From contig DATBCD010000017.1 of the NCBI GenBank assembly GCA_036270655.1, forward strand, positions 43,157 through 107,156: a DNA stretch of 64,000 bases, given 5' to 3'. The notes beneath the pieces are model-generated. The model worked only from the letters and a program-made list of their open reading frames with translations. It searched no databases and was not told where the DNA came from. Below are positions 8,019-15,349 of this stretch, piece after piece. Numbering within the stretch: position 1 is the stretch's first letter; the number at the start of each line of letters is the position of its first letter. A program made the position numbers and the translations under genes. This DNA comes from VBCK01 sp036270655. Lineage in GTDB: Bacteria > Pseudomonadota > Gammaproteobacteria > Burkholderiales > Burkholderiaceae_F.

Positions 8019-8356
8019 TGGTGCGACCGGCGGGAATCGAACCCGCACACCCGAAGGTCAGGGATTTTCATCCGAACCACGGCTTTCGCCGCCGCGCACT
8101 TGCGGACCGTACCGGCCCCGCATCGGCCCGTTTGTCGGCTGGACTTTGCCTTGACCATAGCGCCCCCGGTTGCAAGCCGGGCGCCTTAGGTCCCCGTCGT
8201 CAAGTCTCTGCACGTTCCCCGCTCGGGGCTTCGCTCAGCGTTGCCTCGCGCATCGCGCAGGGGGTTCGCTGACTTTGGCGGGATTCACTCGGAAGCTTTC
8301 GCAGCCGATGCTCAATTCATCAAGTCCCTTGCGGCTACCAGTTACGCCACGGTCGC
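8019..8356 (-). tRNA. tRNA-Leu(UAA), interrupted by a group I intron
   Basis: The 5' exon (8356-8322, 35 nt) and 3' exon (8068-8019, 50 nt) join into an 85-nt class II tRNA. The acceptor arms GCGACCG/CGGTCGC pair perfectly, the anticodon stem is AGGGA/TCCCT and the loop is CTTAAAA with anticodon UAA. The variable arm is long (ACC-TTCG-GGT), the T stem is GCGGG/CCCGC and CCA is encoded. The long variable arm, UAA anticodon and resemblance to E. coli tRNA-Leu(UAA) identify leucine. The gene is interrupted after U34, the intron site classic in cyanobacterial and plastid tRNA-Leu(UAA). It should decode UUA and UUG. Confidence 0.93.
8069..8321 (-). ncRNA. Group I self-splicing intron in tRNA-Leu(UAA)
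   Basis: The 253-nt insertion follows U34 and ends in G at 8069, as group I introns do. CTU at the 5' exon end can pair with an internal guide GAG at 8313-8311, with the required U.G pair at the splice site. Core elements visible are P5 (CAGCG/CGCTG), P6 hairpin CCCC-GAGC-GGGG, P7 (GACTT near 8205 with AAGTC at 8146-8142) and P8 (GCGCCC/GGGCGC). GAAA tetraloops occur in the P2 and P9 regions. The core strings resemble the Azoarcus tRNA-Ile intron (subgroup IC3). It has no ORF, so no homing endonuclease. Confidence 0.9.
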
Positions 8357-8376
8357 ACGTGCGATTCTCGCATGGG

Positions 8377-8510
8377 TAGCCCTCCTTCGCCCTGCAGGCT
8401 ACGGAGGGCAAGCCCGCCGAACCCTGCGGGACGACGGCGGGCCTGCCGGCCGAACCCCATGGGATGATGGCTGGCCTGCCCTCCGAAGCCCGTAGGGCGA
8501 AGGAGGGCTA
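8377..8510. repeat. Four tandem REP-like palindromic modules
   Basis: Four successive modules of about 33 bases each form a GC-rich hairpin of the pattern CCxCC-gaa-CCC...GGG-ga-GGxGG, separated by CAAG or CCTG spacers. The first (8377-8413) and last (8473-8510) are near-perfect inverted copies of each other. The block lies just upstream of tRNA-Leu and before the Hpt gene. Related copies occur at 11424-11467 and 14697-14794. This is the style of REP/BIME elements. No mobilising protein is in the window. Confidence 0.75.
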
Positions 8511-8549
8511 ACGCGGTACCATCGGCTTTCACGCCTCGACGGAGAGCCG

Positions 8550-8969
8550 GTGCCGGTGACGAATCCGCACAAACATGCAGGCGACAGGGCGGCGCATCTG
8601 CGGGGCCTGCCGGGGGTGGACGTGGAGGCGGGCCTGGCTTTCGTCGGCAACAGCGTGGAGGTGTACGAGCGCCTGCTGAATCGGTTCGTGCAGCTGCACG
8701 AGGCCGATGTGAATCGCCTCGTGGTGCAGGCTGAACGCGACGAGCGATCGTCGGTGCAGCGAGTGGCTCATTCGATCAAGGGCGGTGCGGCGACTCTGGG
8801 CCTGTCCAGGCTGGCCGGGCTGGCGAAGGAACTGGAACAGGGGGCGGGCGAGAACGTGCCGGCGGCGCGCCTTGCGGAACTGGCCAGGGCCCTGAGAGCG
8901 GACCACACCGCCTTGGGCCGGCACCTGGCGCTGGCCTCGGCGATCGACGCACCTGAACATCGGGCGTGA
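8550..8969 (+). CDS. Hpt-domain phosphotransfer protein
   Basis: The 139-residue product is essentially one Hpt domain, with the phosphorylatable His74 in VAHSIKGGAATLG. Hpt proteins shuttle phosphoryl groups between receiver domains in multistep phosphorelays. No hybrid kinase or receiver is adjacent, so it is an orphan whose partners lie elsewhere. The start is a GTG at 8550, preceded by GGAGAG at 8541-8546; another GTG at 8556 is possible. The upstream REP block leaves little room for a promoter. Confidence 0.82.
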   Translation: MPVTNPHKHAGDRAAHLRGLPGVDVEAGLAFVGNSVEVYERLLNRFVQLHEADVNRLVVQAERDERSSVQRVAHSIKGGAATLGLSRLAGLAKELEQGAGENVPAARLAELARALRADHTALGRHLALASAIDAPEHRA

Positions 8970-9013
8970 GCGGTGAGGCGCTATTCTGACCAATCCGAAC
9001 TGGGATACGACCG

Positions 9014-9460
9014 GTGAAGGTGTTCGATCTGTGCTGTGACGCGGATCACTTGTTCGAAGGATGGTTTGCGTCGCAGGAGGAATTCGACGCTCAGCTGCAC
9101 GCTCGCAAGATCGGCTGTCCCCTGTGCGGGTCGGCGCTGGTGCGTCGCCGGCCATCAGCTTCCCGGTTGAACCTGGGGTCGCCCGCGCCCGTGGCTGGTG
9201 CTGCCGCGGCCCCGGCCGAAGCGCGCGGCCCCTCGCACCTGCAGGCAGCGTTCGTGCAAGCCGCGCTGCACGTGATCGCGACCACCGAGGACGTCGGCGA
9301 GCGGTTTGCCGAGGAGGCGCGCCGCATCCACTACAAGGAAGTTCCCGAACGCGGCATCCGCGGCGTCGCAACACGCGCCGAGGCGCAGGCGCTGGAGCAG
9401 GAGGGCGTGCGCATCATGGCGCTGCCGCTTCCGGATCTGGCCAAGGAAACCTTGCACTAA
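9014..9460 (+). CDS. DUF1178 family protein
   Basis: The 148-residue protein belongs to the DUF1178 family, which has no assigned function. It begins MKVFDLCCDADHLFEGWF and has a CPLCGS motif near residue 35 that, with the early cysteines, looks like a small metal-binding knuckle. An Ala/Pro-rich linker follows and then a helical domain containing GERFAEEARRIHYKE, typical of the family. The start is GTG at 9014. It converges on the glutathione transferase gene with four bases between the stops. Confidence 0.85.
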   Translation: MKVFDLCCDADHLFEGWFASQEEFDAQLHARKIGCPLCGSALVRRRPSASRLNLGSPAPVAGAAAAPAEARGPSHLQAAFVQAALHVIATTEDVGERFAEEARRIHYKEVPERGIRGVATRAEAQALEQEGVRIMALPLPDLAKETLH

Positions 9461-9464
9461 GGGG

Positions 9465-10154
9465 CTAGCGGCGCGCGGTCTGGGTGGCGCCGAACAGGTT
9501 CTCCCGGCTGCCGGGGTCGAGCAGAGGTCGGCGGCGGTCTTTCAGCACATCCAGACCCCGCTGCACGGCCGGACGGTCCGAGACCGCCTTGTACCAGCGC
9601 TGCACGTTTGGAAACTCCGCAAGTTCGATCCCCTGGTTCTGGTGCGAACGGGTCCAGGGGAAGATCGCGATATCGGCGATCGAATAGTCTGCCGCGAAGT
9701 AAGCCGCTTCGGCCAGGCGCCGGTCCATCACGCCGTACAGGCGCGCGGCCTCGCGCGTGTATCGATCCACCGCATATTCGATCGGCTCGGGAGCGTACTG
9801 GCGGAAGTGATGCGCCTGCCCGAGCATCGGGCCCACGTGGCCGACCTGGAACATCAGCCACTGCAACGCGACGTAACGGTCGCGAAGGTCTTCCGGCAGC
9901 AGGCGCCCCGTTTTAGCGGCCAGGTAAATCAGGATCGCACCCGACTCGAACAGCGAAAAGGGGCTTTTGCCGGGCCCCTCGGAATCGACGATCGCCGGAA
10001 TCTTGTTGTTCGGGCTGATCGCCAGGAATTCCGGCGAGAACTGGTCGCCGGCGCCGATGTCGATCGGGTGCACACGATACGGCAGCGCGCACTCCTCCAG
10101 CATGATGTGGACCTTGTGTCCGTTTGGCGTGGGCCAGGAGTACAAATCAATCAT
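9465..10154 (-). CDS. Glutathione S-transferase, YfcG/YghU-like
   Basis: The 229-residue protein has an N-terminal thioredoxin-like domain (residues 1-85; MIDLYSWPTPNGHKVHIML, then SPNNKIPAIVD) and an all-helical C-terminal domain. The SPNNKIPAI motif and TPNGHKV active-site region are those of the Nu-class, disulfide-bond reductase-like transferases such as YfcG. It probably reduces disulfides with glutathione in the cytosol; the physiological substrate is unknown. It is divergent from the FimV-like gene. Confidence 0.88.
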   Translation of the reverse strand: MIDLYSWPTPNGHKVHIMLEECALPYRVHPIDIGAGDQFSPEFLAISPNNKIPAIVDSEGPGKSPFSLFESGAILIYLAAKTGRLLPEDLRDRYVALQWLMFQVGHVGPMLGQAHHFRQYAPEPIEYAVDRYTREAARLYGVMDRRLAEAAYFAADYSIADIAIFPWTRSHQNQGIELAEFPNVQRWYKAVSDRPAVQRGLDVLKDRRRPLLDPGSRENLFGATQTARR

Positions 10155-10493
10155 CGGAACGCCGGTATAAAGTAAGTGGTTGAAGCGCGCGAGATTACGC
10201 CGGATATGCCTCGACTGGAATTTGCGCCCGGCCGACGGGGTCGCTGTGGGTCTCGGAAAGCCAGGGACAGGCCTGGATCCGCGCCAGCGCGGATTTGCCG
10301 CCTATTTACGCCGTGCATTGGACGTAAAGAATGCGGCGGCCCCCTCCAAAATTTAGGAGGAGTCCTACCTGAGGAACGGTCGCCATGGGGGCGATAATCA
10401 GTGACGCGATTGCGCGTGTTGAAAGGCCGGAGCTGGGCCGCCAGGCGTGGACGGCGCAGCGCCGCGCGCCCGGCCCCGAGCGGGAGTGTTGGG
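10155..10493. other. Intergenic region with an 18-bp palindrome
   Basis: This 339-bp gap separates divergent genes. The clearest element is the hairpin/palindrome CCTCCAAAATTTAGGAGG at 10343-10360, which could be an operator or leader hairpin for the FimV-like gene. An in-frame GTG at 10401 would add 31 basic, low-complexity residues to that protein, which I do not accept. No small gene or RNA is recognised. Confidence 0.4.
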
Positions 10494-12740
10494 ATGAGTC
10501 TTCAACGGATCCAGGGATCTGACGCCACCGCACGGCGCGTGGTGCGGGTCGTCGCGCTGCTGCTGCTGGCCGCGCCGGGTCCTCGGGCCTTCGGCTTGGG
10601 ACTTGGCGAACCCAACGTTGCCAGCGTCCTGGGCCAGCCGCTGCAGATGACGGTGCCGCTGGTCATGGAACGCGGCGTCGAGCTGACCCAGGACTGCGTT
10701 CGGATCATTCCTGGTAAAGAGCTGGGCGAACCGATTCCGTCGCTGAACGCCGGGCGCATTACGATCGACAACCAGGGCCGGCAGCTCAGAATCGAAAGCC
10801 TGCAGCCGATCATCGAGCCGACGCTGCGCGTAGTGGTCGAGCTCGGCTGCAACGACCGCGTTCGCCGCGAGTTTGCCGTGCTGCTGGATCCACCGATCGT
10901 GGCGACGCCTGTTTCAGAGGCCGACGCGTCGGGGCGGGCGGGCCGGACCGAGCCCGCGCTCGGCCTCGGAATGGCGCAGATCTCGGCCGTGCTGGGTCAG
11001 CGCCTGTCCCTGAAGGTGCCGGTCGTTGGAACCGACGCCGGCAGCTTGAGCGCCGACTGTGTGCATCTGGCCGATCCGATTTCGAGCGAGGGAGCGCCGG
11101 TTCTGCGGCAAGCCGACATCCGCGTGCTGCCGCAAGATACGGGCGCGTTGATCGAGGTCGCAACAAAGGGTCCGGTCACCGAGCCCGCGGTGCGATTGGC
11201 GCTGGACGTCGGCTGCCGTGAGCCGTTGCGCCGGGAGTACGCGATCCTGTTGGGGCTTCCGACGCTGGCAGCGTCCAATGCCGAGGCCGCACCGACTGCT
11301 CCCGAGGCCCAGGCGCCGGAACCGGTCGCCAAGCCGGAGCCCAAGCCCGTAGCCAAGGCGCCGCGGATCGTGACGGCGGTGCCGGTTGCGCCCGCTTCCG
11401 CGCAGGACGCTGGCGCGCCCGGCGCTACGGCGGGCAAGCCCGCCGAAGCCCGAAGGGCGAAGGCGGGGTCGGATCGGCTAGTGCTGGGCTCGCCCGACGA
11501 GCAGGCCAAACCGGCACTTGCGGGCACCGCCGCGCCGGATGCGAACGCGGAACTGCTCAAGCGTCTGGATATGCTGTCCAGGCAGATCGAGGATCTGCAG
11601 GCGCAGTTGACCGTGGCGCAGCACCAGGTGCGGGACCTGGAACAGCAGCGACGTGCCCTGGAAGCGCGTGAAGAAGCGCGCGCGCAGTGGACCTGGTCGC
11701 TGGTCGGGCTGGGAGTCGTGCTGATGGCCGGAGGGCTGCTGTTGGCGTGGCGCCACTGGCGCGCGCAGGCGCAGCCGGCGTGGGAGCCGGTGGTCACGCG
11801 CGCGCCGCCCGTTGCCGTAGTCAAGCCTGCGTCGGCCACCCACACGAGCACGACCGCCGCCTCGCGCGAAGCGCCTGAAATCGGGGGCCGCGGCACGATG
11901 CCGCCCGCTCCAAACACGACCGGAGGCGTTACCGAGCCCCCGCTCACGGACAACAGGCATACCGAGATCACCGTCACCGAACTCCACGATACGGTCCAGG
12001 TGATCAAGGAGCTGTACGCGAGCGTTCTGGATCGCAACACAACGGGCGCCCCGGGTGGGCGACCGCAGCGGCCGCTGGAGCTTGATTTAAGAGCGCCTAC
12101 CGGGATGAATCCGCCAGCGGTGAAAGGCGGACGGCTGACCGCTCCGCCTGGCAAGGATGCTTTGCAGCCCGCGCAGGGCGGGGGGGCTGAAAAGCAAGGG
12201 TCCGAGGAGAGATTTACCGAATTGCCGACGGAAGTCGGACTGGATCTGGATCTGAGCACGGCGGTTGCGGCGCAAGCCCGGCAGAGCGCCGCCCCGACCG
12301 AAGCGCTCGTGCAGTGGGACGACGACCGGCGCCCGGCGCAGACCGGGCAGCAGCGGACCGATGCCGCGCCGCCGCGCGAGCCGACCCCGGTGGAGCCAGC
12401 CGCGGCCGAGCCGGCTGGCGCCGGTCCGCGGGCGTCCGATGCGGCGGTACTGGCTTCGGCAGACCCGCAGCCGCCCGCGACCGTACCCCACAAGGTGCCC
12501 GGCCCCGGGGCGTTTCCTGAAGAGAACCTGACCCAGACGCCGACCGAAATGTCGATCGACATCGACGTTGGCGCGACGACCGACTTTGCCAGCACGGTCG
12601 GGCGAGCGGCGCTGCGCGTGACCTCGGCGGAGCGGACCGAAGCCGGGCGAGCGAAGGGCGCTGCGTCTGCGCTCGACCTGCAGCTGGATCTTAACCAGCC
12701 GGAGCTGAACTCCAAGCAACGAGTGCAACGATCGGCGTGA
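10494..12740 (+). CDS. FimV-like membrane protein with duplicated N-terminal domain
   Basis: From the ATG at 10494 the product has 748 residues. A signal segment (about 12-33) ends PRAFGLGLGEP. Two tandem copies of a domain of about 100 residues follow, each starting VLGQxL and ending RREFAVLL or RREYAILLG with a conserved GC pair region. Then come an Ala/Pro linker, a coiled coil (about 350-396), one membrane helix (about 400-420) and a long acidic, low-complexity cytoplasmic tail. The VLGQPL pattern resembles the N-terminal domain of FimV, the type IV pilus and polarity factor. The C-terminal FimV domain is not recognised, so the function is tentative. Confidence 0.65.
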   Translation: MSLQRIQGSDATARRVVRVVALLLLAAPGPRAFGLGLGEPNVASVLGQPLQMTVPLVMERGVELTQDCVRIIPGKELGEPIPSLNAGRITIDNQGRQLRIESLQPIIEPTLRVVVELGCNDRVRREFAVLLDPPIVATPVSEADASGRAGRTEPALGLGMAQISAVLGQRLSLKVPVVGTDAGSLSADCVHLADPISSEGAPVLRQADIRVLPQDTGALIEVATKGPVTEPAVRLALDVGCREPLRREYAILLGLPTLAASNAEAAPTAPEAQAPEPVAKPEPKPVAKAPRIVTAVPVAPASAQDAGAPGATAGKPAEARRAKAGSDRLVLGSPDEQAKPALAGTAAPDANAELLKRLDMLSRQIEDLQAQLTVAQHQVRDLEQQRRALEAREEARAQWTWSLVGLGVVLMAGGLLLAWRHWRAQAQPAWEPVVTRAPPVAVVKPASATHTSTTAASREAPEIGGRGTMPPAPNTTGGVTEPPLTDNRHTEITVTELHDTVQVIKELYASVLDRNTTGAPGGRPQRPLELDLRAPTGMNPPAVKGGRLTAPPGKDALQPAQGGGAEKQGSEERFTELPTEVGLDLDLSTAVAAQARQSAAPTEALVQWDDDRRPAQTGQQRTDAAPPREPTPVEPAAAEPAGAGPRASDAAVLASADPQPPATVPHKVPGPGAFPEENLTQTPTEMSIDIDVGATTDFASTVGRAALRVTSAERTEAGRAKGAASALDLQLDLNQPELNSKQRVQRSA
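11424..11467. repeat. REP-like module inside the FimV-like gene
   Basis: A copy of the palindromic module (GCCCGCCGAAGCCCGAAGGG core) lies in frame within the linker-coding part of the FimV-like gene. It encodes GKPAEARRAKAG. It matches the elements at 8377-8510 and 14697-14794. The surrounding protein is low complexity, so the insertion would be tolerated. Confidence 0.7.
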
Positions 12741-12752
12741 GCTGCTGCCGGC

Positions 12753-14657
12753 TTACACGATGGCGTCGAGCTGCGACTGCAGCTCGAACCACTGTTCCTC
12801 CAAGGTCCGCAGGGCGTGGTCCAGCTGCGCACGACGTTTCAGCGCCTGGCTGACCGGTTCCGGATCGCCCGAATAGAACGCCTCGCTGGCCAGGCGGGCG
12901 TCCAGATCCCTCATTTCCTCACTGACGGACTGCATGCGCTGCTCGACCGCATCGAGGCGGGCCTGCAGCGGGCGCCGAGCCCTGGCCAGCCGCTCGCGTT
13001 CCCCGGCCGCCTGGCGGCGCTGTTCTCCGGGATGCCGCAGCTCGCTTGCACCGGCTTCGGAGCGGGCCTGTGCGCGGCGCTGCTCGATGACCCAGGCCGC
13101 GTAATCGTCCAGGTCGCCGTCGAACAGGTCCATCCGTGCCTCGTGCACGAGCCAGAGCTGATCGGTCGTCGCGCGCAGAAGGTGGCGGTCGTGCGACACC
13201 ACGATCAGGGCACCCTCGAACGAGGACAGCGCGACAGTCAACGCTTCGCGCGTCGCCATGTCCAGATGGTTGGTCGGTTCGTCCATCACCAGCAGGTTCG
13301 GGCGTCGCCACGCAAGCAAGGCGAGCGCACATCGGGCCCGTTCGCCGCCCGACAGGCGCCCCACGGGCGAGCACGCCAGCTCGGCACCGAAGCGGAAACT
13401 GCCGAGGAAATCGCGCAGCTCCTGCTCGCGTGCATCCGGCGCGATCCGGCGCAGCAGCTCCAGCGGACTTTCACGCGGATCGAGATCTTCCAGCTGATGT
13501 TGCGCAAAGTAGCCGATCACCGTGCCGGGTGAACGCCGTAGCTCGCCCGCCATTGGCGCCAGCTCGCCCACGATCGCCTTGATCAGGGTCGACTTGCCGG
13601 CGCCATTGACCCCGAGCACCCCGATGCGGTCCCCGGCGCGCACGGAAAGGCGCACGCTGTCGAGCACGACCTTGTACGGATAACCGAGCTGCAGGTGTTC
13701 GCCATCGACCAGATGGGCCGGCAGCCGCAGCGGATCGAAGAACCGGAACCGCCATTCGCGCTGCTCGCGCATCGGCTCGAGCCGCTCGAGACGCTCCAGC
13801 ATCTTCAGCCGGCTCTGGGCCTGGCGGGCCTTGGTGGCCTTGGCCCGGAAACGCTCGACGAAACGGCTCAGGTGCTCGATCGTGCGCTGCTGGCGGCGCA
13901 CTTGCGCATCGACGTGACGCTGCTTGTCGAGCCAGGCGGACTCGAATGCGCTGTAGTTGCCGGTGTAGCGGACGATGGATTGGTCCGCCACGTGCCAGAT
14001 CGTGTCGGTACAGCGATCCAGGAACTCGCGGTCATGCGAGACCACGACCACCGTCGCTTTCTGTCTGCGCAGCCAGTTTTCAAGCCAGACGATCGAGTCC
14101 AGGTCCAGATGGTTGGTCGGCTCGTCCAGCAGCAGCAGATCGGCCGGCTGCAGCAGTACGCGGGCCAGCGCCAGGCGGTTGCGCTGACCCCCCGACAGGT
14201 CCGACACGGCTCCTTGCGCCTGAGCCTGTGACAGGCCCAGTCCGCTGAGGATGGCACGGGCTTCGGCCGCGATCGCGCCCTCGTTCAAGTCGGCCAGGTG
14301 CGCGTAAGCCTGCGCAACGTGCAGGTCCTTCTGGTCGTCGGCGCGCGACTGCAGGGCTGCCTGCAGGTCGTCACGGGCCTTGGTGAGCGGGGCGTGACCG
14401 GACATCACGAAGTCGATCGCACGCTCGGCGGTCGACTCGATGTCCTGGTCGATCCAGCCAATGCGATCCGGCGGGGGCGCGTCGATCGATCCCGAGTCGA
14501 TCGGGACGCGGCCCAGGATGGCTCCCAGCAGCGAGGATTTTCCAGAGCCGTTGGCGCCCACCAGCCCGACCCGCTCGCCGTCCGAGGCCGTGACGGTCAC
14601 GTCGCGGTACAGCGTGCGGGGGCCCCGGTCGAGGCGCAGTCCGGACAGGCGAAGCAT
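12753..14657 (-). CDS. ABC-F family ATPase, YheS-like
   Basis: The 634-residue soluble protein has two ABC ATPase domains, with Walker A boxes GANGSGKSS (near residue 36) and GVNGAGKST, signatures LSGGQRNR and LSGGERAR, and Walker B LLLLDEPTNHLDLDS and LLVMDEPTNHLDMA. An ABC-F linker sits between them and a charged coiled-coil tail ends the protein. There are no membrane segments. ABC-F proteins act on the ribosome, relieving stalls. Length and tail fit YheS better than EttA or Uup. The ATG at 14657 is chosen because MLRLSGLRL begins the first domain; the frame continues upstream without homology. Confidence 0.88.
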   Translation of the reverse strand: MLRLSGLRLDRGPRTLYRDVTVTASDGERVGLVGANGSGKSSLLGAILGRVPIDSGSIDAPPPDRIGWIDQDIESTAERAIDFVMSGHAPLTKARDDLQAALQSRADDQKDLHVAQAYAHLADLNEGAIAAEARAILSGLGLSQAQAQGAVSDLSGGQRNRLALARVLLQPADLLLLDEPTNHLDLDSIVWLENWLRRQKATVVVVSHDREFLDRCTDTIWHVADQSIVRYTGNYSAFESAWLDKQRHVDAQVRRQQRTIEHLSRFVERFRAKATKARQAQSRLKMLERLERLEPMREQREWRFRFFDPLRLPAHLVDGEHLQLGYPYKVVLDSVRLSVRAGDRIGVLGVNGAGKSTLIKAIVGELAPMAGELRRSPGTVIGYFAQHQLEDLDPRESPLELLRRIAPDAREQELRDFLGSFRFGAELACSPVGRLSGGERARCALALLAWRRPNLLVMDEPTNHLDMATREALTVALSSFEGALIVVSHDRHLLRATTDQLWLVHEARMDLFDGDLDDYAAWVIEQRRAQARSEAGASELRHPGEQRRQAAGERERLARARRPLQARLDAVEQRMQSVSEEMRDLDARLASEAFYSGDPEPVSQALKRRAQLDHALRTLEEQWFELQSQLDAIV

Positions 14658-14689
14658 CGGAGGGTGAAGATGAACAAAAAACGGGGACT

Positions 14690-15349
14690 TTACCCGGCTT
14701 CGCCCTGCGGGCTTCGGCGGGCAGGCCCGCCCGTCTTCGTGGTTGACGCTGCTACGGCGGCCTCGCCCGCCGAAGCGCGAAGCGCGAAGGCGGGAACGAC
14801 GTCGATCGGCTGGCCGTTGGGGTCGTGCACGACCACGAGGCGCCGGGTCTGCTGCCAGCGCGCGAGGTCCGCGGCTGTCAACCCGTAGGTGCGCGCGACC
14901 TCGGCGGCCGAAACCGGCTTGACGGAGCGGCGCCGGTTGCGGTCGGCGAAGCGCCACCAGTTCAGAAGCGCCCACGCGATCAGTCCGCTGCACAGGACGC
15001 CGACCACAGCCGAATACAGCGGCAGCCGGCTCACCAGGGCGTCCAGCCCGGCGCGCCCGAGCAGTTGATCCGAAAAGCGTCGAAAGCCGGACATCCACAG
15101 CAGCAGCGTGAGCAGCGGCAACATGAAATGGCCCCACACGCTCCACCAGACGAACGTCAGCAGGTAGTTGGTCAGCTTGCGCGCCGACAGGACGCTGTCG
15201 GGCCGCTCGATGATCAGCGGCGCACGCGCGCGACGCGACACCTCCAGCAGCAGCGATCTTTCCTCTTCGTCCAAAGGTTCGGAATCGTCGCGCGCGCGCA
15301 GCCAGGCCGACTGGAGGATGTCGATGCCGGGACTGTCCTTCGGATTCAT
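14690..15349 (-). CDS. pgaD: PgaD-like subunit of poly-GlcNAc synthase
   Basis: The 219-residue membrane protein has two hydrophobic helices (about residues 62-88 and 113-135) and a cytoplasmic basic region, as expected for PgaD, the small partner that stabilises the PgaC synthase. It is the fourth gene of pgaABCD; its ATG overlaps the pgaC stop (ATGA). The last 30 or so codons, ending RRSPQGEAG, are read from a REP-like element, so the natural C-terminus was probably replaced. PgaD is poorly conserved, so the name rests on topology and position. Confidence 0.8.
   Translation of the reverse strand: MNPKDSPGIDILQSAWLRARDDSEPLDEEERSLLLEVSRRARAPLIIERPDSVLSARKLTNYLLTFVWWSVWGHFMLPLLTLLLWMSGFRRFSDQLLGRAGLDALVSRLPLYSAVVGVLCSGLIAWALLNWWRFADRNRRRSVKPVSAAEVARTYGLTAADLARWQQTRRLVVVHDPNGQPIDVVPAFALRASAGEAAVAASTTKTGGPARRSPQGEAG
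14697..14794. repeat. REP-like palindromes forming the 3' end of pgaD
   Basis: Two modules of the palindrome family seen at 8377-8510 flank a short unique spacer (about 14733-14755). They overlap the last codons of pgaD and supply most of its tail. The stop codon of pgaD falls immediately after the repeat on the minus strand. Confidence 0.7.

Noticed and set aside
8019..8356. tmRNA (ssrA), suggested by a tRNA-like 3' end and distant 5' acceptor arm
   Set aside because: The two ends form a complete class II tRNA with anticodon UAA, and the insert has group I core pairings; no tag peptide frame such as ANDE...ALAA is present.
8377..8510. CRISPR array
   Set aside because: The modules are themselves palindromic and adjoin with 3-5 base spacers; there are no unique 30-base spacers and no cas genes.
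12753..14657. ABC transporter ATPase
   Set aside because: Two ABC domains in one chain with an ABC-F linker and no membrane partner gene point to a ribosome-associated ABC-F protein.
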